Assembly (NCBI GenBank): GCA_030621105.1
Contig: JAUXIH010000004.1
Coordinates: 1-26,110, forward strand
DNA length: 26,110 nt
Origin: Dehalococcoidia bacterium
Lineage (GTDB): Bacteria > Chloroflexota > Dehalococcoidia > GIF9 > AB-539-J10
Direction: 5' to 3'
Numbering within the stretch: the first letter of the stretch is position 1; each line of letters begins with the position of its first letter. Below, in pieces: positions 15,479 to 23,517 of the stretch. The position numbers and the translations under genes were made by a program. The notes beneath the pieces were generated by a model. The model saw only the letters and a list, made by a program, of their open reading frames with translations, did no database searches and had not been told where the DNA came from.

Positions 15479-16615
15479 CTATTGCCACGAAATTCTAGAT
15501 GGCTGTGGGGTAACTCCTGTACGCCCCTTAAGAGCATCGTTCAGTTGAGAGCTAGAATAGCCCTGCCCCGCGCGGCGTCGTATAAAGGAAGGAACATCAA
15601 GGGCATTCCCCTCTCCTTTCAATAACCTGCGTAGCTCTTGAGCATCAGGTGCACCCCTGCCATACTGAGAAGAGAAACCTGTCGCAATAACAGTAATCTT
15701 AACCTCACCATCCAAATCTTTATCAGGCACCACACCAAAAATAATGTTGGCCCTAGGATCAACCGCCTGACCAATAATCTGGGCAGCTTCATTACATTCA
15801 AAGAGGGTAAGACTATCATCTCCCGTAACGGTAAATAGCACACCCTGAGCTCCCCTGACAGCAACATCGAGCAGGGGACTGGCTAAAGCCGCTCTGGCAG
15901 CTTCAGCAGCTCGGTTTTGACCGCTGCCTTTCCCACTGGACATCCATGCCGGACCGGCATTCTGCATCACCGATCTTACATCAGCAAAGTCCAGGTTAAT
16001 CAAACCAGGGACGGTAACCACCTCTGAAATAGCCTGCACTCCCAAACGAAGGGCGTCATCAGCTAATTTGAAAGCACTGTCAACACTTGTCTTGGCATCA
16101 CAAAGTCGGAGAAGGCGATCATTAGGAATAATGATCAGGGTGTCAACTTTGCTGGTTAAGTTCATAATGCCTTCTTCTGCTTTCTCCATGCGGCGTCCAC
16201 CTTCAAAACTAAAAGGCTTGGTTATCACACCAATTGTGAGAGCACCGGATTCCTTAGCAACTTCAGCGACGGTAACAATACCACCAGTGCCAGTCCCTCC
16301 TCCCATACCTCCGCTGATAAAAACCATATCTGCTCCTTCAACAACTTCCTCAATTACCTGGCGGCTTTCCTCGGCTGCCTTAAGTCCAAGTTTGGGGTCC
16401 CCGCCTGCGCCCAAGCCCCTAGTTAACTTTTCGCCCAGCTGAATTCGGGCCGGCGCTTCAGCCAGCATTAAAGCCTGCGCATCAGTATTCATGGCAATGA
16501 AATCAACACCCTTGATTCCTTGACGGACCATGCGAGTAACAGCATTACACCCACCTCCCCCAATACCTATAGCCTTGATTCTCGCCGGCGCCGGTGTATA
16601 AATTGTCTTTGACAT
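15479..16615 (-). CDS. ftsZ: Cell division GTPase FtsZ
   Basis: The 378-residue tubulin homologue forms the division ring. The nucleotide-binding GIGGGGCNAV (17-26) and tubulin signature GGMGGGTGTGG (102-112) are intact, and the T7-loop segment NLDFADVR needed for GTP hydrolysis is present. The C-terminus is unusual: an LDVPSFIRRR motif like the C-terminal peptide that binds FtsA follows the core after a very short linker, and about 30 further residues come after it. A strong SD (AAAGGAGG) precedes the ATG. It is the last gene of the division operon, 38 nt after ftsA. Confidence 0.98.
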   Translation of the reverse strand: MSKTIYTPAPARIKAIGIGGGGCNAVTRMVRQGIKGVDFIAMNTDAQALMLAEAPARIQLGEKLTRGLGAGGDPKLGLKAAEESRQVIEEVVEGADMVFISGGMGGGTGTGGIVTVAEVAKESGALTIGVITKPFSFEGGRRMEKAEEGIMNLTSKVDTLIIIPNDRLLRLCDAKTSVDSAFKLADDALRLGVQAISEVVTVPGLINLDFADVRSVMQNAGPAWMSSGKGSGQNRAAEAARAALASPLLDVAVRGAQGVLFTVTGDDSLTLFECNEAAQIIGQAVDPRANIIFGVVPDKDLDGEVKITVIATGFSSQYGRGAPDAQELRRLLKGEGNALDVPSFIRRRAGQGYSSSQLNDALKGRTGVTPQPSRISWQ

Positions 16616-16653
16616 TGGTGCCTCCTTTCTAAAAGTATTTAAGGTTCCATGAC

Positions 16654-17868
16654 CTAGGAACGGAATATTTTTCGAATCAAGCTAACAAACCCACCAAAAA
16701 CACCACCTCTCTTAATCTGCCAGGCGGATGGTTCTCTATCCCTCGCCTGCCACAGAACTAATCCCACAGTGGTAGCATAAGCAGGATCATAAAGAATATC
16801 AGTAATGCCATAGATATCTGCATATGGTTGCCCTTTACGTACAGGCATCCGCAGCGCTGCTCGCCCCAATTCATCGAGCCCCTCTAAGTTGGAAGTACCA
16901 CCGGTGAGTACCAAGCCATGTGGTGCTAGAGATTGGTAATCAGTGGTCGGCATCTCAAGAAGGATAAGCTCAAATAGCTCTTCCATCCGTGACCTGATAA
17001 TATTACACAGATCACGATGAGAAGCCGTGTGCCCATTCTCCAGACCGAGGTCCTCTACCTGGTCATCTTCCATATCTGGCATAACATTGCCGTATCTCTT
17101 TTTCATCCTCTCTGCTACCGTGAAGGGCAATCCCAGCCCAATAGAAAGATCACTGGTAATCTGATATCCTGCTACTGGAATAATAGATGTATGGTAAATA
17201 CTGCCATCTTTAAAGACAGCTATATCAGTAGTGCCCCCGCCAATGTCAGCCATGATAACCCCCGCATCCATTTCCTGGGGAGTTAATACAGCTTCTCCAC
17301 TAGCCAATGGCTCCAGGATAAGATCAGCAACTTCTATTCCAGCGGAGCGAATGCACTTGGCCAGATTCTGTACTGAAGATACTGAAGCAGTAATGATGTG
17401 AGTTTCTACATCCAGCCTGGTACCGTGCATGCCCACTGGCTTTTTCACCCTCTCCTGTCCATCTAAAGCATAGTAACGAGGGATAGCATGCAACACCTTC
17501 TTCCCTTCAGGCACAGGAGCACCACGAGTTGTAGACAGCACCCGCTTGAGATCCTGAAGGCGCACTAACCGGTCACTATGTGGAATAGATACCACCCCAT
17601 GATTGTTAATACTAGTTACATGCCTGCCGGTAACTCCTACGTAAGCAGAATCTATACGTAGACCACTAACTTTTTGGGCTTCCTTCACCGAACTAGCTAC
17701 AGAACTCTTGGCCTCATCCATGTTAACAACAATACCTTTATGCAAGCCATGCGAGGGAACCACCCCCAAACCAATAACTTCAATATCATCCCGTGACTTT
17801 ACATCTGCCATGATCGTAGCTATCTTGGTTGTCCCTACATCAATAGCCGTAACAATTCTCTTTGCCAT
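16654..17868 (-). CDS. ftsA: Cell division protein FtsA
   Basis: The 404-residue actin-family ATPase anchors FtsZ to the membrane. TAIDVGTTKI (7-16) is the phosphate-1 loop, ADIGGGTTDIAVF the phosphate-2 loop, and GLVLTGGTSNLEGL the adenosine motif; the 1C subdomain lies at about 84-165. The last residues GGFVSLIRKIFRS form the amphipathic membrane-targeting helix. The SD is AAGGAGG. Between rsmH and ftsA (29 nt) none of ftsL, ftsI, mur, ftsW or ftsQ is present, unlike the classical cluster. With FtsZ it probably drives division without peptidoglycan synthesis. Confidence 0.97.
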   Translation of the reverse strand: MAKRIVTAIDVGTTKIATIMADVKSRDDIEVIGLGVVPSHGLHKGIVVNMDEAKSSVASSVKEAQKVSGLRIDSAYVGVTGRHVTSINNHGVVSIPHSDRLVRLQDLKRVLSTTRGAPVPEGKKVLHAIPRYYALDGQERVKKPVGMHGTRLDVETHIITASVSSVQNLAKCIRSAGIEVADLILEPLASGEAVLTPQEMDAGVIMADIGGGTTDIAVFKDGSIYHTSIIPVAGYQITSDLSIGLGLPFTVAERMKKRYGNVMPDMEDDQVEDLGLENGHTASHRDLCNIIRSRMEELFELILLEMPTTDYQSLAPHGLVLTGGTSNLEGLDELGRAALRMPVRKGQPYADIYGITDILYDPAYATTVGLVLWQARDREPSAWQIKRGGVFGGFVSLIRKIFRS

Positions 17869-17897
17869 TTTAACCTCCTTGCTTGACCCTTAATTTT

Positions 17898-18803
17898 TCA
17901 CTCAAGGCGTTCAGCCACTCGCATCTTGGCACTGCGGCTGCGCGGATTGGTTTCCCTCTCCTCTTCAGACGGTCTAATAATCTTCTTGGTTATCAACTTC
18001 AGAGATGGTGGACTTATATGCCCACTGGAGGCACAACGCATAAACTCTTTAACTATGCGATCTTCCAAGGAGTGATAACTGATAACCACGAGCCTCCCCC
18101 TAAAATGAAGCAAGTTAACAGCTTGCTCGAGGGCCAGTCTCAAATTCTCAAGCTCGCTATTAACAGCTATCCGAAGTGCCATGAAGATCCTGGTAGCAGG
18201 ATGAATTCTGCCTCGCCTGCGACCCGCAACCCGTTCCGCTATATGAGCAAGCTCCAACGTATTGGTAATCGGGCGAGCCTCGACAATACATCTGGCCATC
18301 CGCCTGTTATAACGTTCCTCACCATATTCCCTAAAAATACGAGCTAACTCCTCCTCCGAATAGGTATTAACAATATTCGCAGCATTCAAATCCTGAGAGG
18401 TATCAAACCTCATATCCAAAGGAGCATCACGTCGAAAGCTAAAACCACGTTCCGATACATCCAACTGCATGGACGAAAGACCAAGGTCAAACAGAATGCC
18501 ATCCACCGGGTAAAAATTAAGTCTGCGACAGATATCTTCAAGATTATTGAAGTTATCGTTAACTAAGGTAACTTTGTCACGATACATACTAAGATTAGAA
18601 CGAGCTATGCTGACTGCCTCGCAGTCAGCATCAATGCCCAAGAGATCACCCTCTGGGAAAATATGATGCAGAATGGCAGCAGCATGCCCTCCCAAACCCA
18701 CAGTACAATCAACAAACCTTCCTGCACGTTGGGCTTGCAATCCTGCTATGGCTTCCTCCACCATCACGGGCACATGAACTGAAGACATCATCATAGTCGC
18801 CAT
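17898..18803 (-). CDS. rsmH: 16S rRNA (cytosine1402-N4)-methyltransferase
   Basis: The 301-residue RsmH (MraW) methylates C1402 in the decoding centre. The start region has HVPVMVEEAIAGL (10-22), the SAM motif CTVGLGGHAAAIL, FDLGLSSMQLD and the conserved RGFSFRRDAPLDMR, and the C-terminus has SYHSLEDRIVKEFMR. The ATG directly abuts the mraZ stop codon (TAGATG), so translation is probably coupled. Later ATGs at codons 4-6 are possible starts. Its position after mraZ is the conserved dcw order. Confidence 0.97.
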   Translation of the reverse strand: MATMMMSSVHVPVMVEEAIAGLQAQRAGRFVDCTVGLGGHAAAILHHIFPEGDLLGIDADCEAVSIARSNLSMYRDKVTLVNDNFNNLEDICRRLNFYPVDGILFDLGLSSMQLDVSERGFSFRRDAPLDMRFDTSQDLNAANIVNTYSEEELARIFREYGEERYNRRMARCIVEARPITNTLELAHIAERVAGRRRGRIHPATRIFMALRIAVNSELENLRLALEQAVNLLHFRGRLVVISYHSLEDRIVKEFMRCASSGHISPPSLKLITKKIIRPSEEERETNPRSRSAKMRVAERLE

Positions 18804-19226
18804 CTACACACCGAATTCCTCAATAATTTGTGATTCCTGTTGTTCAGCTATAGTTTTCTCTTCCTCTAAAAGCTTTTCATTCCATAACTCAATACGGTCA
18901 TTAGCTCCCACAACAGCAGCTACATCAGTAATCTCCGCATATTCTCGCAAACCTGCCGGAAGCATGATCCGGCCCTGTTTATCAAAAGAAGCATTAAAGG
19001 CAGATCCAAAGACTATTCGATTCAACCTTCTCCGCTTGAGAGGACTCACCACCCTGGCAGCCAGTTCACCAGCTAACTTATCCCATACATCTGTGGGGTA
19101 AACTTCGAGGCACTTATCCATCCCCCTCTTTAGCATCACACTTCCCTTCGTCTGCCGCCTAAAATTAGGGGGCAAGGGAACCCTGCCTTTCTCATCGATC
19201 TTATAGGTATATGTACCGTAAAACAT
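18804..19226 (-). CDS. mraZ: MraZ transcriptional regulator
   Basis: The 140-residue protein has two AbrB-like half-domains with the expected motifs KIDEKGRVPLPPNFR (9-23) and SFDKQGRIMLPAGLREYA in the second half. MraZ forms rings and binds GTGGG-type direct repeats upstream of its own operon. Matching repeats lie upstream, before the winged-helix gene. The start MFYGTYTYKID is the family start; the SD is weak. It sits 39 nt downstream of the winged-helix gene and touches rsmH. Confidence 0.97.
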   Translation of the reverse strand: MFYGTYTYKIDEKGRVPLPPNFRRQTKGSVMLKRGMDKCLEVYPTDVWDKLAGELAARVVSPLKRRRLNRIVFGSAFNASFDKQGRIMLPAGLREYAEITDVAAVVGANDRIELWNEKLLEEEKTIAEQQESQIIEEFGV

Positions 19227-19265
19227 GTTCTATCTAATTCCTTAGCTCTACTTAACCCTCTTCCA

Positions 19266-19574
19266 TTAATTGTTACTGTGCACAGATTGGCTAAGAGCCC
19301 TATCAATGGTTCCAGGTTTGGCATAGAAAAAAGACCTTCCATTGTTACTGAGCCCCTCTCCTACTACTCCCACAGCAACCAGGTTTTGTATTTCACGTTG
19401 TACCACAGATTTATCTACATCGTGATAGGCCAAAATACAATCAGCAGTAAACCTCATCTGAGGATACTTGGCACAAAAAAGGAGCACCTGTCTTTGTACC
19501 GGATTAAAGAGAGTCTGCCGTTGTGACTTCACTGACCAGGTGTCTGCTACATTTATCATCACAATACTACCCAT
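19266..19574 (-). CDS. Small winged-helix DNA-binding protein heading the mraZ operon
   Basis: The 102-residue protein is not a named family I recognise. From about residue 20 it resembles a winged helix: helix QRQVLLFCAKY, helix-turn-helix about FTADCILAYHDVDKSVVQREIQNLVAVGVV, then a wing-like strand pair ending in FFYAKP. An alternating pattern of hydrophobic residues in the recognition helix is consistent with DNA binding. The frame is also open from a TTG at 19604, but that would span the MraZ repeats, so the ATG at 19574 is preferred; the ATG at 19559 is another choice. Same strand and 39 nt before mraZ, it is the first gene of the division operon and could regulate it. Confidence 0.65.
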   Translation of the reverse strand: MGSIVMINVADTWSVKSQRQTLFNPVQRQVLLFCAKYPQMRFTADCILAYHDVDKSVVQREIQNLVAVGVVGEGLSNNGRSFFYAKPGTIDRALSQSVHSNN

Positions 19575-19587
19575 TACTCCAAATTTC

Positions 19588-19602
19588 CCCACTTTTCCCC
19601 AC
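19588..19602 (-). promoter_or_regulatory. MraZ-box-like direct repeats
   Basis: On the minus strand GTGGGGAAAAGTGGG contains two GTGGG units exactly 10 bp apart, and a degenerate third unit (TTGGA) follows at the same spacing (19582-19578). This is the arrangement known for MraZ operators. It sits at the predicted transcription start. Confidence 0.7.
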
Positions 19603-19608
19603 AAATCT

Positions 19609-19639
19609 ATTGTAACCCACCATACCCGTATCTTGTCAA
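19609..19639 (-). promoter_or_regulatory. Promoter of the winged helix-mraZ-rsmH-ftsA-ftsZ operon
   Basis: On the minus strand a perfect TTGACA (19639-19634) and TACAAT (19614-19609) are 19 bp apart, longer than ideal. Transcription would start near 19602, on the MraZ repeats. Confidence 0.5.
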
Positions 19640-19778
19640 TACCCTTTTAGTACTTTTTCAAGTTTCTTGTAACTTAAATTGAAACATCCCAGGAATAAAA
19701 CTCGCCAGAACAACTTAATTTCCATCGTGACTTGATAAATGCTAAGATAGCCGAGAGAAAATTTTTCGCGAGGAGCCA

Positions 19779-20519
19779 ATGCGTATCGATATTTTGTGTC
19801 TTTTCCCCGACATGTTTATTTCTCCGTTTGAGCAAAGCATTATCAAGCGGGCCAAGGAGAGTAACCTGCTCAATATTGTGATACACGATATCCGTGACTA
19901 TACGCACGATAGTCACCACACCGTCGACGATTATCCCTATGGCGGCGGACCTGGCATGGTTCTCAAACCCGAGCCTATTTTCGAGCTGGCAGAGACCATA
20001 CAGCACGGAGTTGACACAGGCGACATGCCCGTCGTACTACTTACCCCTCAAGGCAAGCTGCTGACCCAGAAAATTGTTCGAGATTTAGCCCTCCAACCAC
20101 ACCTGATGTTGATTTGCGGCCATTACGAGGGAATCGATGAGCGAGTCCATGAACACCTGGCCACAGACGAGATAAGCATCGGCGATTATGTATTGAGCGG
20201 GGGGGAATTAGCTGCCATGGTTATGGTAGATGCCATAACCAGACTTATACCTGGAGTGTTAGGATCCGAGGAATCTGCAAAAGATGACTCACATAGCAAT
20301 GGGCTGCTAGAATATCCACAATATACCAGGCCCGAGACATATCGAAGCTGGTCAGTACCATCAATATTGCTATCAGGAAATCATGAGAAAATCGCCCAAT
20401 GGAGAAAACGGCAGTCCATTCTACGAACCGCGACTCGGCGCCCTGAAATGCTACAACAAGTAATCTTATCATGCGAGGAGAAATCATGGATATCAGAGAG
20501 ATCGTTAAACCAAAACTGA
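19779..20519 (+). CDS. trmD: tRNA (guanine37-N1)-methyltransferase
   Basis: The 246-residue SPOUT enzyme methylates G37 next to the anticodon and prevents +1 frameshifting. The knot and SAM-site segments DDYPYGGGPGMVLKPEPIF, LICGHYEGIDERV and EISIGDYVLSGGELA are all present. An SD (GAGGAG) precedes the ATG at ideal spacing. Unlike many bacteria, rpsP and rimM are not upstream; the divergent mraZ operon is. Its last 34 nt overlap rplS in another frame. Confidence 0.97.
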   Translation: MRIDILCLFPDMFISPFEQSIIKRAKESNLLNIVIHDIRDYTHDSHHTVDDYPYGGGPGMVLKPEPIFELAETIQHGVDTGDMPVVLLTPQGKLLTQKIVRDLALQPHLMLICGHYEGIDERVHEHLATDEISIGDYVLSGGELAAMVMVDAITRLIPGVLGSEESAKDDSHSNGLLEYPQYTRPETYRSWSVPSILLSGNHEKIAQWRKRQSILRTATRRPEMLQQVILSCEEKSWISERSLNQN

Positions 20520-20887
20520 ATGCTAGCATTCCCCAGATATCCCCTGGAGACACAGTGCAGGTTAAGGCAAAAACCACTGAGGGGGGGAAGGAGCGCGTTC
20601 AGCAATTTCAAGGGATGGTAATCGCTACCAAGAAAAGCGTCGACGGCGGTAAATTCACAGTAAGACGGGTAGCTTCTGGCATCGGGGTGGAACGTACATT
20701 CTCCCTGCAATCGCCCCTACTGCAAGACGTCCAAATACTAAGACATGGCCAGGTGCGCCGAGCTAAGCTTTACTACATGCGCAGGCTCAGCGCCAAGCAA
20801 TCTCGCCTGAAGGAAAAAAGAGAAAAGGTACAGGAACAAATACAAGCCAAGAAAGAGGAAATAGAGATCGCAACAGAGCAATCCTAG
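20486..20887 (+). CDS. rplS: 50S ribosomal protein L19
   Basis: The 133-residue protein has the L19 core, including PQISPGDTVQVKAK, FQGMVIATKKS and RRAKLYYMRRLSAKQSRLKE. L19 lies at the 30S-50S interface. A charged helical tail (about 113-133) extends past the core. The start at 20486 is favoured over the in-frame ATG at 20471 because GAGGAG (20475-20480) lies 5 nt before it. Overlapping the trmD end by 34 nt, it is surely translated from the trmD mRNA. Confidence 0.97.
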   Translation: MDIREIVKPKLNASIPQISPGDTVQVKAKTTEGGKERVQQFQGMVIATKKSVDGGKFTVRRVASGIGVERTFSLQSPLLQDVQILRHGQVRRAKLYYMRRLSAKQSRLKEKREKVQEQIQAKKEEIEIATEQS

Positions 20888-21001
20888 CCTTCCACAAACA
20901 ATGGCAGCAATATCCTGACACCTGTCATAAGGGAAAACTGATTCCAGCCCGGCAAGGTGTATTATTCAGATAAGTTCCTCTTTAATCTTACTCAATCTAA
21001 A

Positions 21002-23422
21002 ATGGAATATGCGGATATCGCGGTCAATTTCCCTGGAAGCCAACTCCCCTTCTCCTATGCGATACCACCAAAATTCAATATAAAAAGTGGTCAAGCTGTA
21101 TGGGTTCCCTTCGGAGCCAGAATTGCCCAGGGCATCGTTACCAGAATATCTGGACAGCCCTCAATCGCCGTGATGAAGGAGATATCTGGCATTATTACCA
21201 GTGCCCCCCTACTATCTTCTGTTCAAATTAAACTAGGACAGTGGATAAGCAATTATTATATAGCCCCAATATTCGATTCCATGGCACTAATGTTGCCACC
21301 CGGATTCAGCCGTAAGCTATCAACATACTTTCAGACCACAAACGAGGAGAAAGGCATATCACGACTTACCCCAGAACAAAAACATGTGCTGCTATTCATA
21401 AAAGAACAGGGGAAAATAAACTCCAAAACAGTAGAGAGGAAAATAGGAATACAAAAAACGAAAAAAATCACCAGCCAGCTATTAAACCAAGGACTAATTA
21501 TAAAAACCCAAGAGCTAGACAAAGCAAGGATAAAACCAAAAGCCCTATCGTGTATCAAGTTAACATCCAGTAGTGAAAGGCTTGACAATAAAATAGCCTT
21601 GCTGACAGTCCGCCGGGCCCACAGCCAGATAGCTATCCTGAATTTCCTGAAAACACAGAACCAGCCGGTCGCCGTTAGGCAAATTAGAAAACACCTCAAC
21701 TGCTCCTATAATGCCATTAACGCCCTGGAGGAACAGCATCTGGTCACCAGGGAAGATATCATTATCAGGCGTGACCCCTTATCTCGCATACCGTGGGCAA
21801 CCACTCCACCCCATATCCTCACACCAGATCAACAATCCGCCTGGAAATCTATCAAGGAAAAACTAGTTAGTAACCAACACCACGTTTTCCTTCTCTTTGG
21901 GGTCACCGGCAGTGGCAAGACGGAAATCTATTTAAAGGCTCTCTCTCAGGTCGTTGCTACCGGTAAACGAGGTATTTGCCTGATTCCTGAAATATCCTTG
22001 ACACGACAAACAGTAGAGAGATTTGCCAGCCGCTTCCCCGGGCGTGTAGCTGTGCTCCACAGTGGTCTTTCCCCAGGAGAACAACTAGACGAATGGCAAT
22101 GGATAAGGGAAGGCGGTTGTGATGTAGTTATAGGGCCAAGAAGTGCACTTTTCGCACCACAACCTGATCTTGGCCTAATCATCATTGATGAAGAACATGC
22201 AGAGACATACAAGCAAGAAGATAAATCCCCTCGCTATCATGCACGAGATGTGGCAATTAAACTAAGCCAGCTCAGCAACATAACTACAATACTGGGAAGT
22301 GCCACTCCCGACATTGATAGCTTTCACAAGGCACAATCAGGAAAATACCAGATGGTAGAATTACGAGAACGAATAACACCTCATGGCTCTTCCCCTCTTC
22401 CCGAAGCTGAAATTGTTAACATGCGGGAAGAATTACAGGCAGGGAATCGGGGATTACTCAGCCGCTCTCTAATTACAGCAATAAAGCAAGCTCTCACCAC
22501 AAATGAGCAGATAATCCTGTTTCTAAATCGCCGGGGAACATCCACCTTCATTCAGTGCCCCCGATGTGGATTTGTATTTCGCTGTCCACGCTGTTCCATA
22601 GCTCTTACCTACCATACGGCAGAAAACAAATTGTCCTGCCATCGTTGCCATTACTCCATTCCAGTCCCCATCTCCTGCCCCCAATGCCACAGCCAACATC
22701 TAAAATTCCTCGGCATAGGAACACAGAAAGTAGAGGAAGAACTGAAACGTCTTTTCCCCAATGCAAGATTGCTCCGCTGGGACAAGGATACTACTACAAG
22801 GAGAGATGCCCATGAAAAATTGCTGGTAGCTTTTCGTGATCACAGGGCTGACATTCTTATTGGCACACAGATGATAGCTAAGGGTTTAGACATACCTCAA
22901 ATAACTCTATCCGGAATTATCAGCGCTGACACTGGCCTCAATTTGCCCGACTTTCGTGCTGGGGAACGCACATTTCAATTGCTCTGCCAGGTAGCTGGCA
23001 GAGCCGGCAGGGGGCTTAAGGCAGGGAAGGTAATCATACAAACCTACAATCCGGAAAGCTATATTATTAAAGCCGCAGCAAAACAGGATTACCTGGAGTT
23101 TTACCATCAAGAGATCAACTATCGGCGCCAATACCACTATCCCCCTTTCTCCCAATTTGTTCGCCTCATTTACACCCACACCAATGAGAATATATGCCGT
23201 CGTGAAACAGAAAGGATAAGCCAACTTCTCCTCAGGGAAGTAAAAGGGCAAACTGCGTCACAGTTAAAGTTGATTGGCCCCACTCCTGCTTTTGCTCTCA
23301 GGATCAGGGGTAGATATCGCTGGCAACTCATCCTCCAGGGACATAACCTGGTGCAAATTTTGTCCAGAATAAGCCTGCCACAAGGATGGACCGTGGACGT
23401 TGATCCCGTAGGAACAACCTAA
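21002..23422 (+). CDS. priA: Primosomal replication-restart helicase PriA
   Basis: The 806-residue helicase reloads the replisome at collapsed forks. An N-terminal 3'-DNA-binding domain (about 1-105), a winged-helix segment (about 120-250), then the SF2 helicase with GVTGSGKTEIY (Walker A, about 300-310) and IIDEEH (Walker B) are seen. A zinc-binding insert with four CxxC pairs spans about 518-565. The C-terminal helicase lobe has GTQMIAKGLD and QVAGRAGRG. An in-frame GTG at 20957 would add 15 non-homologous residues; the ATG at 21002 fits the usual MxYAxIAVN start. No SD is seen at either. A TATTAT at 20960-20965 may be its -10. Confidence 0.96.
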   Translation: MEYADIAVNFPGSQLPFSYAIPPKFNIKSGQAVWVPFGARIAQGIVTRISGQPSIAVMKEISGIITSAPLLSSVQIKLGQWISNYYIAPIFDSMALMLPPGFSRKLSTYFQTTNEEKGISRLTPEQKHVLLFIKEQGKINSKTVERKIGIQKTKKITSQLLNQGLIIKTQELDKARIKPKALSCIKLTSSSERLDNKIALLTVRRAHSQIAILNFLKTQNQPVAVRQIRKHLNCSYNAINALEEQHLVTREDIIIRRDPLSRIPWATTPPHILTPDQQSAWKSIKEKLVSNQHHVFLLFGVTGSGKTEIYLKALSQVVATGKRGICLIPEISLTRQTVERFASRFPGRVAVLHSGLSPGEQLDEWQWIREGGCDVVIGPRSALFAPQPDLGLIIIDEEHAETYKQEDKSPRYHARDVAIKLSQLSNITTILGSATPDIDSFHKAQSGKYQMVELRERITPHGSSPLPEAEIVNMREELQAGNRGLLSRSLITAIKQALTTNEQIILFLNRRGTSTFIQCPRCGFVFRCPRCSIALTYHTAENKLSCHRCHYSIPVPISCPQCHSQHLKFLGIGTQKVEEELKRLFPNARLLRWDKDTTTRRDAHEKLLVAFRDHRADILIGTQMIAKGLDIPQITLSGIISADTGLNLPDFRAGERTFQLLCQVAGRAGRGLKAGKVIIQTYNPESYIIKAAAKQDYLEFYHQEINYRRQYHYPPFSQFVRLIYTHTNENICRRETERISQLLLREVKGQTASQLKLIGPTPAFALRIRGRYRWQLILQGHNLVQILSRISLPQGWTVDVDPVGTT

Positions 23423-23463
23423 ATAATGCCACCAGTGCGTCCTACTCGCATAGCTCACATTGA

Positions 23464-23493
23464 TTGACGGCCACAGGCATTGAATAGTATACT
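23464..23493 (+). promoter_or_regulatory. Promoter of dnaN
   Basis: TTGACG (23464-23469) and TATACT (23488-23493) are 18 bp apart, close to consensus. The predicted start is near 23500, leaving a leader of about 18 nt without an SD before the ATG at 23518. Confidence 0.65.
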
Positions 23494-23517
23494 ACCGCAA
23501 GTTTTCTCAGCATTGTT

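Noticed and set aside
20957..21001. GTG start adding 15 residues to PriA
   Set aside because: The extra residues do not resemble PriA N-termini, and a -10-like TATTAT overlaps them.
23423..23517. Replication origin near dnaN
   Set aside because: No cluster of DnaA boxes (TTATCCACA-like), no AT-rich unwinding element and no dnaA; the region is filled by an ordinary promoter.
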